From NCBI GenBank assembly GCA_947044405.1, contig CAMRHE010000653.1:639501-703500 (forward strand): DNA of 64,000 nt. The letters run 5' to 3'. Origin of the DNA: Leptodactylus fallax. Lineage: Eukaryota; Chordata; Amphibia; Anura; Leptodactylidae. The notes beneath the pieces were generated by a model. That model ran no database searches. It worked only from the letters and a program-made list of their open reading frames with translations, and had not been told where the DNA came from. How positions within the stretch are numbered: the first letter of the stretch is position 1; the number at the start of each line of letters is the position of its first letter. Position numbers and translations under genes: made by a program. Shown here piece after piece: positions 1 to 11,100 of this stretch.

Positions 1-367
1 GAATCCTAGATGTGTACCATTGTGACTTTAGCTGCTGCTGCTTTATCATATCTGGATGGTTCTGAAAAATGGAAAATGTTGTTTTTGGGTTTTCCCTTCC
101 AATTAACAGCATCCTGAAGCTGTCCTGCAACCATCCCAATACCCAACCATCACTAGATGATCAGATACTAGACCATTCCTGGCTCTTCCCGACACCCCTG
201 GTGGCAATGGGTACCAGGGTAAAAATGGAGGATTGGAAATATTTAGCCACAAACACTAAGTCCCATCTTTGTATTGGACATTGTCAGTCAGACAGGGGCC
301 TTTACTAAGAGAAAAATTTTTTATATAGAAATAAAACACTACCACACAACCCTTATTTATCATTTAA
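1..367. other. unassigned, no gene seen
   Basis: Short unrelated reading frames only, with no splice-site context or recognisable protein. I could not assign a repeat family here. Confidence 0.4.
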
Positions 368-371
368 TTAA

Positions 372-1040
372 AGGGGTTGTCCTGGATAAACTGATCTTTA
401 TAATCCAAGCTAAACACCCTCCCCGTCTAACTTCTAGATTACTTATTGTACCAAAAATCTATAATTAGTGACCACCCCAGAAACATTTTCCAATTTTACA
501 GTGATGTTCCGTTTCCCCGCTTCACCAATATTAAACCACCCCATCATACTTACCTGTCTTTCTGTATGGATCTTCTGGGCATGGAACATCACTCCATCTG
601 GGCTCTGGCTCTATTGCACAGGCATGGGTGGCCAGCACCTCCTCTTCTTGACGTCTGCCAGCGGCTGGCAGTGATGTCCCATGCCCAGGAGGCCCTGTCC
701 GGAAGATAGGTAAGTATGATGGGGTGGGGGGTGTACGTTAGTTAGGAAGGGCTAGTAGTGGGCGGACTAGCTAGGGAAACAGGGAGGGGGTGTTAGAAAG
801 GGAGGGGGAGGGAGTGAGAGAAGGAGGTGGTGGAGTCAGCTGGTATCATGGTAGTTGTAGGAAAACAGAACAGGAAGCTACACCATGTAAACAAATGCAG
901 AAGATGCCAGAAGCTCACACAGAACCCAGAAATCACTCAAAAGGTAAATCACTGCTAAAGGTATTTGGGTGCACTTATTAACCTATTAATAGTACTAACA
1001 GACCTTTCCTGAAAAATTATTTTTTGCCCGCAAAACCCCT
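372..1040. mobile_element. TTAA-flanked MITE with internal palindrome
   Basis: The ends read AGGGGTTGTCC and, at the right, the complement-like AACCCCT. Both are directly flanked by TTAA (368-371 and 1041-1044). Inside, the segment around 534-560 is repeated inverted at about 705-731 (CATCATACTTACCTGTCTT against AAGATAGGTAAGTATGATG), so the core folds back. TTAA target duplications are typical of piggyBac and Kolobok transposons. No transposase frame is present, so it is non-autonomous. The superfamily assignment is inference. Confidence 0.6.
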
Positions 1041-1323
1041 TTAAGAATGCAAAAGATGCTGCCAACGGTTATCAATGTAGTCCACCAAATCTGACGTAGT
1101 CCAGTTATCAAATCTGAAAAAAAAAATAAGAAAAATGCAAATAAATTCCCATATTAGTAAAAGATAAATCATTTTCATATAAATTATAGCATTGAAAATA
1201 TAGGGAGCACTGAACAAAGCTATTGAATTAAAACTATTCTTTATTAATTTTGATTAAATAATGGTTATTCCCTTTTATATAAAATATAAGCATTTCCAAT
1301 ATCATTAGTTTATTGAATATATA

Positions 1324-1837
1324 CAGTACAGACCAAAAGTTTGGACACACCTTCTCATTCCAAGAGTTTTCTGTATTTTCATGACTATAAAAATTGTAGA
1401 TTCACACTGAAGGCATCAAAACTATGAATTAACACATGTGGAATTATATACTTAACAAAAAAGTGTGAAACAACTGAAAATATGTCTTATATTCTAGGTT
1501 CTTCAAAGTAGCCACCTTTTGCTTTGATTACTGCTTTGCACACTCATGGCATTCTCTTGATGAGCTTCAAGAGGTAGTCACCTGAAATGGTCTTCCAACA
1601 GTCTTGAAGGAGTTCCCAGAGATGCTTCGCACTTGTTGGTCCTTTTGCCTTCACTCTGCGGTCCAGTTCACCCCAAACCATCTCGATTGGGTTCAGGTCT
1701 GGTGACTGTGGAGGCCAGGTCATCTGGCGTAGCACCCCATCACTCTCCTTCTTGGTCAAATAGCCCTTACACAGTCTGGAGGTGTGTTTGGGGTCATTGT
1801 CCTGTTGAAAAATAAATGATGGTCCAACTAAACGCAG
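1324..1837 (-). mobile_element. Tc1-like transposon, 3'-end fragment
   Basis: It begins with CAGTACAGACCAAAAGTTTGG next to a TA, the same terminal sequence as the element at 58437. After about 270 bp of shared inverted-repeat sequence it enters the minus-strand C-terminus of a Tc1 transposase (1544-1759). The fragment shows the [18 protein letters not shown] segment, which carries the catalytic Glu. Similarity stops near 1837, inside the transposase, so most of the coding region and the other end are missing. It is dead, but it gives the uninterrupted version of the sequence into which the 58560 element inserted. Confidence 0.85.
1544..1759 (-). pseudogene. Tc1 transposase C-terminal fragment
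   Basis: This 71-residue remnant contains the third part of the DDE catalytic domain: a [10 protein letters not shown] motif with the metal-binding Glu, followed by W-x-ELDRRV. These enzymes cut and rejoin DNA at TA dinucleotides. The DNA-binding domain and both Asp residues are absent, so it cannot be active. Frame and order match the full copy at 58958-59980 only at family level; it belongs to a different Tc1 lineage. Confidence 0.8.
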
Positions 1838-2345
1838 TTGCGCTGTAAGGTGCCGCTCCTGTCCTCACTTGTGCCGGCGGTGCGCTCGTTTCTCAAGGGG
1901 TTAATAGTCATTCACTTCCAAGCCTACTTAGCGTTACTTCTGTTGCCTCTGCTTTGCTGGCTATTCAGTTTTCTGGCTATTCAGTTTTCTCCTACACTGC
2001 ATTCCTGGTACCGGTTGCTACTTTGATTTCCTGCTCCTGTTTCCTGACTACGTTTTCTGCCTGCCGATTCTCTACCTTCGTTCCCTCCTGTTGTGAGCAC
2101 CGCTTGCCTCCTAGACCACTTCTCCTTGACCTCCGATTTTGTACTGCGCAACCTCCTGATACTGACCCGGACTGCTGACTACTCTCTCGTCTCATCCTCT
2201 TGTACTGCGCTCCCTCCTCTTGCTGGCTTGGACTGTACAACTACACTATATTGGACCTCTGCCACCTCCTGGAAACTACTTGCTACGGCATCTTCCTCTG
2301 CTTCTGGCTTCCCATCAGCCTCTGCATGTGTATGGATTTCCCTGG
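1838..2345. repeat. pyrimidine-rich LTR-like sequence
   Basis: C/T-rich sequence with phrases such as CTGACTACG, CTGCCTGCCGATTC and TACTGCGC. It resembles in style the stretch at about 48171-48480, which flanks the solo LTR. Both may derive from one LTR-retrotransposon family, but no ends or target duplication are visible here. Low-confidence assignment. Confidence 0.3.
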
Positions 2346-2350
2346 TAACA

Positions 2351-2624
2351 TTATTATTATTATTTAGCTTACTTGTATAGCACCATCATATTCCACAGTG
2401 CTTTACAGACATTGTCAGTCATTGTCCCATATAGGGCTCACAATCTATATTCCTTATCAGTATGTCTGTGGAGTGTGGGAGGAAACCGGAGTACCCGGAG
2501 AAAACCCACGCAAACATAGGAAGAACATACAAGCTCCTTGCAGATGTTGTCCTTGGCAGCATACAAAACCAGAACTCCAGCACTGCAAGGCATCAGTGCT
2601 AACCACTGAGCCACCGTGCTGCCT
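2351..2624 (-). mobile_element. tRNA-derived SINE with L2-like tail
   Basis: Read on the minus strand it starts GGCAGCACGGTGGCTCAGTG and continues GTTAGCAC, a polymerase III A-box-like tRNA head. The usual box B (GGTTCGAAT-type) is degenerate. A conserved body follows (GTGGGAGGAAACCGGAG on the opposite strand). The tail reads CACTGTGGAATATGATGG, then CTATACAAGTA, and ends in an (AAT)n run. That tail is the classic L2/CR1-mobilised 3' end. The copy is old and diverged. Confidence 0.7.
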
Positions 2625-2699
2625 AGTAACAGCTCTGTTAGAGGCTTGCTATGGAGAATGTTACAGCCTGTTTTCTATTAGAAAGGAAGTTAGATAGGT

Positions 2700-2964
2700 T
2701 AAAAAAAGTATATTACAAAAATGGTTACCAAACACCCCCCAACACAATAGCAAAAAAATAATAAAATAGGTGCTAAATTGGCTAAATATTGAATTAAATG
2801 ATGGTCTACCTCAAGAATTAGTTCCTAAAATTGTACTGAAAAGGTTTATATTTTATATGACAGGGAATGGCCATTTTTGAATTAAAATTAGTAAAGAATA
2901 GTTTTATTTATTATTTATATCACTGTTCAATGTTCCGTATATGTTCAGTGCTATAAAACATAAA
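2700..2964. other. AT-rich unassigned DNA
   Basis: AT-rich spacer without a recognisable feature. Confidence 0.4.
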
Positions 2965-2970
2965 GAAAAC

Positions 2971-2971
2971 A

Positions 2972-3013
<42 letters not shown>

Positions 3014-3053
3014 CCTCATATCTATCTATTTATCTATTTATCTATCTACCTCA

Positions 3054-3087
<34 letters not shown>

Positions 3088-3091
3088 CCTC

Positions 3092-3132
<41 letters not shown>

Positions 3133-3142
3133 CCACATCTAT

Positions 3143-3217
<75 letters not shown>

Positions 3218-3267
3218 CCTCACCTATTTATCTATCTATCTATCTATCTATCTATTTATCTACCTCA

Positions 3268-3311
<44 letters not shown>
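2971..3311. repeat. (TATC)n / GATA microsatellite
   Basis: About 340 bp of tetranucleotide ATCT repeats, broken periodically by ACCTCAT or ACCACAT interruptions. This suggests a higher-order expansion of a longer unit. It creates a long but meaningless reading frame of repeated Tyr-Leu-Ser-Ile. Confidence 0.98.
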
Positions 3312-3950
3312 CTGGTTTAGCGTTGCTTCCTTTCATGGAGTAAACCAACCAATGACATCTAGTGGTGTGGTGACAGTAGTGTTATTGAAGGTTGTAGGCC
3401 TTCCTGAAGAGGTGAGACCTTCTTGAAGACTCTACTATAGATTCAGAAAAAATGTATTCACACCTAAAGTGAACTTTTGAAGAATACCCATGCTCTTTCT
3501 TTTCTTAGCATTTCCTTAGTGTATAGGTCAAGTGTAAATTTATTTTCCATATGTGACTACTTTTCTAGGTGACAACTATCTAAATACATGCAACAACATG
3601 TACAATATTGGTCACAAGAAGTTCTCCGGCCGCAGATTCCGCCGAAAATTGTCGGAGAGAAAAGTCCTGCACAGCGGAAACCCAACGGACGCCCAACAGA
3701 CCCCATTATAGCCTATGGGATCCGCGGGTGTCCACGAGTAACCGCTATTTGCCTTGCCGCTGTTTGGAGAGCCGAACGACGGAGAGCCCTGCGCTAGTGT
3801 GAACCTAGCCTCAGTTGGGTGTAGGTGAAGTAAACATTAAACTGATAGGTCATGGAAATAAAGACTGTTTACCAGTATGACTACATGAGATGTTTGTAGT
3901 CTGTAACCACGGAGACTCATAGGACTGAATAGGAGCTCTATACACAAAAC
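3312..3950. other. unassigned, with a short dispersed repeat
   Basis: No gene seen. From about 3625 to 3815 there is a GC-richer stretch ending in AGTGTGAACCTAGCCTCAGT. Its ending resembles 15230-15266 (GATGTGAACATAGCCTAAG), so this is probably an old interspersed repeat. Confidence 0.35.
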
Positions 3951-3953
3951 AGA

Positions 3954-3959
3954 TTTATT
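3954..3959 (-). promoter_or_regulatory. possible polyadenylation signal
   Basis: AATAAA on the minus strand, about 180 bp beyond the stop codon of the exon candidate at 4139-4337. The hexamer is common by chance in AT-rich DNA. Confidence 0.2.
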
Positions 3960-4138
3960 AAGATTGTATGCAAAGTTGCTTCATTATTTTAATTTATGCA
4001 TTGGAATACTACCTTACACCATAGTAGAGCACTGATTCTAGCCCTGTGCTAGTCTATAGTACAGGCAAAGACATTCATGGTATTTTTGGACATAGTACAT
4101 AGTCGAGAATTCTCTGCAGTAAGAAAACAAAATCCTGC

Positions 4139-4337
4139 TCACAATTCAGCCTTGCCACAGCTAAACAACTTTGACTCTGTATGAGACGATCTGGATTGGC
4201 ATGTGTTACATGTCCTGGTACATCTCATGTAGTGGGTGTGCTTGGCTGAAACTGACTTGCAGATGGTTCTTCGCCAAATGTCACATTCTGCAGTGACAGT
4301 TCCGTTCCCATATTCAGATCTCTTCATTGTCACTGTA
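4139..4337 (-). CDS. candidate terminal exon, ShK-like Cys pattern
   Basis: On the minus strand a splice-acceptor-like TATTTTTACAG immediately precedes an open frame of about 65 codons ending in TGA. The peptide has five cysteines spaced C-x7-C-x12-C-x3-C-x2-C. The ending (Y-M-x-C-x-x-T-C-x-x-C) matches the end of ShK-type domains, but one of the six expected cysteines is absent. A polyadenylation-like hexamer lies downstream. I do not recognise the gene and see no neighbouring exon. It could be a chance frame or a decayed exon. The domain suggestion is an inference from cysteine spacing only. Confidence 0.25.
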
Positions 4338-4339
4338 AA

Positions 4340-4740
4340 AATAGATATTTAATCTGAGTTTGATGGGACAGATAGCAAGGCTGTGGTTGGGTATACAAGA
4401 AAGTAGTGACTGCAGCCTGCATGTGGAGACCTGCACCAGATTAGGTCTCTTGATTTTCTGACTTGGGTACAAAAAAATATTGAAAGTTGAATTTTACAAT
4501 ATATTTACTCCTAAAATAATTTATACATGAATATAGGTAATCATACAAACATGCTAAAAATAAAAGTGATATATAAATGCTATTTTAAGGGTCCTGGATG
4601 AGCTACAGTAAAGCCATCATTCATTTATATAAGGCACCACATTTCAACTGCTCATATTTAATATCACCTACTCAAATCTGCTTTTCATGCTGTTTCTTCA
4701 AATCCCCTGTAAAAATATCATGTAAAATAATCAAAAGGGG
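4340..4740. other. unassigned
   Basis: AT-rich sequence with no assignable repeat or gene. Confidence 0.4.
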
Positions 4741-4744
4741 AGTT

Positions 4745-5790
4745 GCCTGCAGAATAGTGAGTGCAGCTCTGGAGTATAATACAGGATGTAACTCAGGATC
4801 AGTACAGGATAAGTAATGTAATGTATGTACACAGTGACTGTAGCAGCAGGATAGTGAGTGCAGCTCTGGAGTATAATTCAGGATGTAACTCAGGATTAGT
4901 ACAAGATAAATAATGTAATGTATGTACACAGTGACTGCACCAGCAGAATAGTGAGTGCAGCTCTGGAGTATAATACAGGATATAACTCAGGATCAGTACA
5001 GGATAAGTAATATAATGTATGTACACAGTGACTGTAGCAGCAGAATAGTGAGTGCAGCTCTGGAGTATAATACAGGATGTAACTCAGGATCAGTACAGGA
5101 TAAGTAATGTAATGTATGTACACAGTGACTGCACCAGCAGAATAGTGAGTGCAGCTCTGGAGTATAATACAGGATGTAACTCAGAATCAGTACAGGATAA
5201 GTAATGTAATGTATGTACACAGTGACTGCACCAGCAGAATAGTGAGTGCAGCTCTGGAGTATAATACAGGATGTAACTCAGGATCAGTACAGGATAAGTA
5301 ATGTAATGTATGTACACAGTGACTGCACCAGCAGAATAGTGAGTGCAGCTCTGGAGTATAATACAGGATGTAACTCAGGATCAGTACAGGATAAGTAATG
5401 TAATGTATGTACACAGTGACTGCACCAGCAGAATAGTGAGCGCAGCTCTGGAGTATAATACAGGATGTAACTCAGGATCAGTACAGGATAAGTAATGTAA
5501 TGTATGTACACAGTGACTGCACCAGCAGAATAGTGAGCGCAGCTCTGGAGTATAATATAGGATGTAACTCAGGATCAGTACAGGATAAGTAATGTAATGT
5601 ATGTACACAGTGACTGTACCAGCAGAATAGTGAGTGCAGCTCTGGAGTATAATACAGGATGTAACTCAGGATCAGTACAGAATAAGTAATGTAATGTATG
5701 TACACAGTGACTGTACCAGCTGGATAGTGAGTGCAGCTCTGGAGTATAATTCAGGATGTAACTCAGGATTAGTACAAGATAAATAATGTA
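4745..5790 (+). repeat. 97-bp satellite array, ~11 copies
   Basis: Tandem units of 97 bp, each containing GTGCAGCTCTGGAGTATAAT, TGTAACTCAGGATCAGTACA and ACACAGTGACTGCACCAGCA. Central units differ by only a few substitutions; the first and last units are more diverged (TTCAGG, ACAAGATAAATAATG). Since 97 is not a multiple of three, the array generates staggered 75-codon reading frames that are not genes. A second array in opposite orientation lies at 19863-20364. Confidence 0.97.
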
Positions 5791-5972
5791 GGCAGAAAGT
5801 GACTCCTTTTTTATGTAGATTAACCTTATGTGTAAACTGGTGGGCAAAAATGGTGGGCTTTAAAATTTAATTTAACCACTTTAAAACTAAGTAATTTTTT
5901 ACTACTCAATATATTTGAAATTTTCATTTCGGTATTGTAAGACTAATACGTTTTTTATTTTTGCATCATCGT

Positions 5973-5987
5973 AACAATATGTAATGT
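5973..5987. repeat. LINE target-site duplication, left
   Basis: AACAATATGTAATGT. It is repeated exactly at 12009-12023 after the A-rich tail of the LINE. Confidence 0.85.
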
Positions 5988-6058
5988 GGGGCGTGGCCTG
6001 GACGCGCAAGGGTCCACCGCTTGCAGCTGAGACCCGTGGACCCTTCAAAATTGCACTC

Positions 6059-7624
6059 ATGGGCAAGCGCTTACCGAGGAGGGTGGCCCCAGGCACTCCA
6101 GCGCCTGTGGAGAGGTCTGGGAGAGCCACCCTGGACGGCTTCCTCACTCAGCAGCCTTCTCTGCCGGGCCAGGCTGCTGCGGGGCGGCCATCTTGGATTC
6201 CCTCCGCTCTTCAGGCACAGGGGTCGCAGCGCAGCCTTTCTCCTCCCGCGCTCCCCCTTTCAGCCAGCGGAGCTCCGCTCCAGCAGAGATCCCTGTCGGC
6301 GCCTGGGCAGCCCAGAGCTTCCCCAGCACGACTACTCCCACAGTCTCCTCACCCTGGGATGTCCCAGCAACTACACTTTGCTTCACCAGCACTTCTGGCA
6401 GAGCGGCATGAGAGGACCCCGGATGTCTCCAGCTCTCCAAGGAGTTCTGAGGTCAGTGGCTCTGCTCCCTCCCACACCGCTGATGAGTTACAGCCTGTGG
6501 CCACAGAGCTGGTCTCTGTGGCCCCCCACCTACTATCTTCCCCCATCGCCCCTCCCCTCCATAGCTCAGGGGGGGATGGCGCGGTGGAAGGCGCTGGCGT
6601 AGGGGCTCCTCCGCCCCACACTCCCAAGGATTATGGCTCCTCCCCTCTAGTCCTGTACCCCCAGAGCTGCCTCCCAGGTCCATCTTCAGCACCGCCACCT
6701 TTGGTGGACCTCCTTCCTCAGCTACCTACTAAACAAGACCTTAAAAGTATGGTTGCGGAAATCACAGCATCCTTCCGATCTGAAATTGCTACCCTCCGCA
6801 CTGATTTACACTCTATTGCTAATCGAATGGATACGCTGGAGAATGACCATGACACTACCAGGGACTATGTTGCCTCGCTGCATGATACTACCGCTAACCA
6901 GGGATCAGCTATACGGGACATGCAACGTCACTTAGAGGATCTTGACAACAGGGGTCGGCGCAACAATATACGCGTCAAGGGACTCCCAGAGGCTGACCAA
7001 TCTGAGGATCTGCCTGCTCTGCTGGAGGCTGTCTTCAACACTATACTGCAGGAGCCCCCGTCCCACAAAATTAAGTTTGACAGGGCACATCGAGCCCTTC
7101 GACCCAGAGGATCCTCCGCTGCACCCCGTGATGTCATCTGCTGCCTCCACGACTTCACCCTTAAAGAGGCTATAATGAGCAAGGTGCGCAAACTCAAAGA
7201 CTTTGAATTTGAGGGAGCTCAACTACAACTTTATCAGGACCCTTCGCTAATCACCCTCCAGAAACGCCGCCATCTCCGACCCCTCCTCCAGATCCTTCAG
7301 GAACACCAAATTCCTTACCGGTGGGGTTATCCGTTTGCTCTCATTGCACGTAGGGATGGTCGCTCCGCTACGCTTCACTCCTTCTCGGATTTACCTCTCT
7401 TCTGCGACCTGCTGGATGTCCCCTTGCCGGATTTAATAGACTGGGAGCTAATCCCTCCACCCCCTCCCCCACCACCGGTTTGGCATCGACTGGAGCCCAG
7501 ACGACGTCATGCACCCTCCCGCGGCGGCGACCGCTCGGAGGCCCCGACTGGAGACTGGTTCCTGAGGAGGATGCTCCTCCTTGAGACGTTTTTTTTTTTT
7601 TTTTTTTTTCCGGTAGTGCTTTGA
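6059..7624 (+). CDS. LINE ORF1 protein (RNA-binding chaperone)
   Basis: The start chosen is the ATG at 6059 (MGKRLPRR), because copy 2 has the same start. The upstream in-frame ATG at 5984 lies in the target-site duplication. The first ~220 residues are Pro/Ser/Ala-rich and disordered. Residues ~225-300 form a heptad-rich coiled coil ending in NNIRVKGLPE. An RRM-like and C-terminal domain of the L1 ORF1 (transposase_22) type follows, with FDRAHRALRP, a run of basic residues (QKRRHLRPLL) and a DGRSATL segment. Such proteins trimerise and coat LINE RNA in the cytoplasm. The last ~30 codons differ from copy 2: one extra base near 7518 moves the frame, which then runs through a poly-T tract. The native C-terminus is therefore probably shorter. 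Confidence 0.85.
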   Translation: MGKRLPRRVAPGTPAPVERSGRATLDGFLTQQPSLPGQAAAGRPSWIPSALQAQGSQRSLSPPALPLSASGAPLQQRSLSAPGQPRASPARLLPQSPHPGMSQQLHFASPALLAERHERTPDVSSSPRSSEVSGSAPSHTADELQPVATELVSVAPHLLSSPIAPPLHSSGGDGAVEGAGVGAPPPHTPKDYGSSPLVLYPQSCLPGPSSAPPPLVDLLPQLPTKQDLKSMVAEITASFRSEIATLRTDLHSIANRMDTLENDHDTTRDYVASLHDTTANQGSAIRDMQRHLEDLDNRGRRNNIRVKGLPEADQSEDLPALLEAVFNTILQEPPSHKIKFDRAHRALRPRGSSAAPRDVICCLHDFTLKEAIMSKVRKLKDFEFEGAQLQLYQDPSLITLQKRRHLRPLLQILQEHQIPYRWGYPFALIARRDGRSATLHSFSDLPLFCDLLDVPLPDLIDWELIPPPPPPPPVWHRLEPRRRHAPSRGGDRSEAPTGDWFLRRMLLLETFFFFFFFPVVL

Positions 7625-8134
7625 AAACTGCAAGCCTTAGCGTTATGTTTGCTTCTCTTTTTCCTTTTCTAGGTCTACGGGTCTCATCTATTATGCTTAT
7701 TATTGGATTGTTTTAGCGGAGTGGGGCGGGATGGGGTTCCGGTGACTCCCCTTCCATCCTTCTTTTTACTGGTGGTTGGGGATCTGCCGCCTCCCCTCTG
7801 ACCTCTTGTCCACGCTCTCCCCCCCTAAGGGGATACTTGGACTGTGCGGCCATTGATCCTGGTTGGACCTCTGGCTGTCCTCACTGGTCCCCAGGCGAGT
7901 GACTTAGCCTCGCCCACAAAGTATTGTTTAATTGTTATACTTTTTACTTTGTCATTTATGTTGTCTTTTGCCTCCCCCCTTTTCCACCCTCCCTCCCTGA
8001 TCTAGAGACCTTGCCTCGACTTTGGGTTCCTGTTTGTGGATCGCCCTTCTGCCTCTTCGAGGGAAACCTGCCAGCGTCATGTGAGATGGGTGAGCTTATT
8101 ACAATCCGCCACTGTCCTCCAATCCTGAGTCCCA
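7625..8134 (+). other. LINE ORF1-ORF2 spacer
   Basis: Non-coding interval between the two LINE frames, pyrimidine-rich and shared almost base for base with copy 2 (62739-63331). No promoter or separate gene is apparent. Confidence 0.7.
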
Positions 8135-11100
8135 ATGGTTAGGTGCATGACAATTAATGTCAAGGGCCTGGGTTCCAACACTAAAAGGCGCCATGTCCTT
8201 AGAGAACTCCGCTCCTTACGAGCGGATGTGGCGTTTCTTCAGGAGACTCATTTTGACCGCTTCGGTACCTTTGCCTTCGCTAAGCACTACTTTCCCATAG
8301 CCTTTTCGGCTTTCCACGATCGACGCAGAGCTGGGGTGGCTATCCTTCTTTCCCGTTCCTGCCCAATTACAGTGACAACCTCCCACATAGACCCAGGGGG
8401 CCGATTTGTTATTCTGGAAGGGCTCCTTCATGGTGCCCCGATTGTTTTATGCAATGTCTATGCCCCCTAACTCAGCGCAGATCCCATTCTTGCGTCGGGT
8501 ATTCTCCCCGCCTGCGCGCTCTCCCGGCATCAGCTTGTCTTGTTGGGGGAGACTTTAACATGGTCTTCTCTGAACGGGCGGACCGATTGGCGTTACCCCA
8601 GGGTCCAACCCCCCATAGGATGGCTCAGCTTGCACGGGAGTTCCGTAAGCTGATCTGCGCCCATTCTTTGTACGACCTTTGGCGAGTGGACAACCCTACT
8701 GCACGCTCTTACACCTTCTTCTCTCACCCTCATAACACTCACACCCGCATTGATTATTTCTTTGGTAATGCTCCCGCCCTTCGTTTGCTCAGGGACACGA
8801 ACATTGGCTCTCTCACCTGGTCTGACCATGCCCCAGTTGTGGTTACTCTATCTACGACCCCAGTGCCTACTCGCCAATGTCATTGGCGTCTTAATGAAAC
8901 ATTGCTCAAATCACTGACCTCCCTCGAGATCCTGCGCACACACTTGATGGATTATTTCAGGGACAACTTAGGTTCTTCGCCGTTTGGTTTTGGCACGGGC
9001 TGACCTCCGTGATTTGGAGACCCGCCATGTGGAACGACTTCTCCTTTATACTCGCCAGAGGTTCTTTGAACGAGGTAATAAGTCTCACACCCTCCTGGCA
9101 AGAACCCTCAGGGATCATCAGGCCTCCTCCACACCACACTCTGTCCGTGACTCCACGGGTACCCTTCAACACCACCCTGACGCTCTGGCGCTGGCGTTCC
9201 ACTCTTACTATTCTAAGCTGTATAACTTACCCCCCCCCGCGAGCACTACCCCCTGGGGATGATTCAACACTGCTAGAAGACTATTTAAAGGATTGTTGTC
9301 TCCCACGCCTGCCTCCTGAGGCCTTGACTTCCCTAAACACTCCCATCACCAGGGAGGAACTAGAGGGGGTCCTGAGGGACCTCCCAAATGGGAAAGCCCC
9401 GGGCCCAGATGGGTTCACTTACAATTATTATAAGGTTTTCCAGGGTGAACTTTCTGCTCATCTATTGTCCCTCTTCAATTCCTTCCTCTTAGGCTCCCCC
9501 ATACCCCCGACTATGCTCTCCTCACTGCTCACATTGGTCCCTAAACCGGGTAAGGACTTGCAGGACTGTGCTAATTATCGACCGATTGCTTTGCTGAACG
9601 CGGACCTGAAACTCTTTACCAAACTCCTAGCCAATAGGTTAAATGCTTGGCTCCCTCTGCTTGTCCATAAGGACCAGGTGGGATTCATCCCCTGTCGTCA
9701 GGGTGGTGACAACACCAGGAGGACTGTGGATTTGGTGGAGGTGGCCAATCATTATTCTACCCCGGCCCTTCTCTTGAGTCTGGACGCTGAAAAGGCTTTC
9801 GACCGCATAGATTGATCATTTATGCATGCTACGCTTAAGGCGTTTGGGCTCACGGGACCTTTCCTCACAGCTATCCAGGCCCTCTACTCCCTACCCACAG
9901 CAGCAATCAAGCTTCCCCATGCATCCTCGCCCTTCTTCCCTATTCGAAATGGCACTAGGCAGGGTTGCCCCCTGTCTCCCATCATATTTGCCCTCTGCAT
10001 TGAACCGCTGGCAGCCAAGATTAGGCGAGACCCTAATATCAAGGGGATCATGGTCCAGGATAAGGAATTTAAGGTCTCTCTTTTCGCAGATGATGTACTC
10101 CTCACTCTCACCTCCCCTCATACTACCCTTCCAAAGTTGTTGCGCTTGCTGGAGACCTATAGCGATCTCTCAGGATACAAGGTGAACCCTGCAAAGACTG
10201 AGGCACTCCCACTCAACATCCCACGGGACCTTCTCCTTCTCCTCCGCAGTAATTACGATTTCCAGTGGCGGGAGTCCTCTATCCGCTACCTGGGAGTCCA
10301 TATATCCACCTCCTACGCGACTATTCGGCAAACTACCCGCGGTTGTTTCGTGAGTTAAGAGCCCTATTGGACAAATGGCAACCCTTACCCATCTCCCTTT
10401 TAGGGAGAATTGCCGCGGTCAAGATGACTCTCCTTCCGAAGCTACTGTATTTTTTCGAGACACTCCCGGTTGCGATTCCTCGGGGAGAATTACGGAACCT
10501 GCAGAAAGCTATTTTTCAGTTTATCTGGCAGGCAAAACGACGCCGAATACCCAGATCTGTTATGCTGGCGGATAGGGGGTCTGGGGGTATGGCCGTCCCA
10601 CATCTGCTACATTACTATTGGGCGTCCCACTTGCGCCATATCCCACTTTGGGCGGCTATGCCAGCATATACTAGATGGGTGCAGATAGAGAAGCTCTGGC
10701 TGGCTCCCATGCACCCTAACGCGCTTCTGTGGGTTGGCTCTCCCCCCCGCTCCCCCTGCCTCGTACCTGCTGGGCCCTATTCGGTTTAATAGATCTATTT
10801 GGTCTGCCTGTCGTACTAGATTCTCCCTGATGTCCCAACACTCATCTATGGTCTCCATATTATACAACCCCCTTCTCCCGGAAAGCCTGACCTCTGCCAT
10901 GACTAAGGTGTGGTCTAAAGCTGGTCTTTACCGGATTGCGGACATGGTTGATCCTGGAACCTTGGAACTCAGGTCCTTTGCCTACCTTATAGCTAACCAA
11001 AACCTGCCAGGTACTGAATGGTTCCATTATTTACAGGTGGTTCACTTTGTCCGCTCCCTCCATGGGTCCCTTAAAGTGTCACTGCCCACCGCTTTTGAAA

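Noticed and set aside
2941..3426. 161-codon frame of repeated Tyr-Leu-Ser-Ile
   Set aside because: It is translation of the TATC microsatellite, with no coding evidence.
4672..5847. Series of ~75-codon overlapping frames spaced 97 bp, also at 19788-20238
   Set aside because: They repeat exactly with the 97-bp satellite unit and cycle through frames; they are a by-product of a unit with few stops.
5984..6058. Upstream ATG for LINE ORF1
   Set aside because: The ATG lies in the target-site duplication, and copy 2 starts at the equivalent of 6059.
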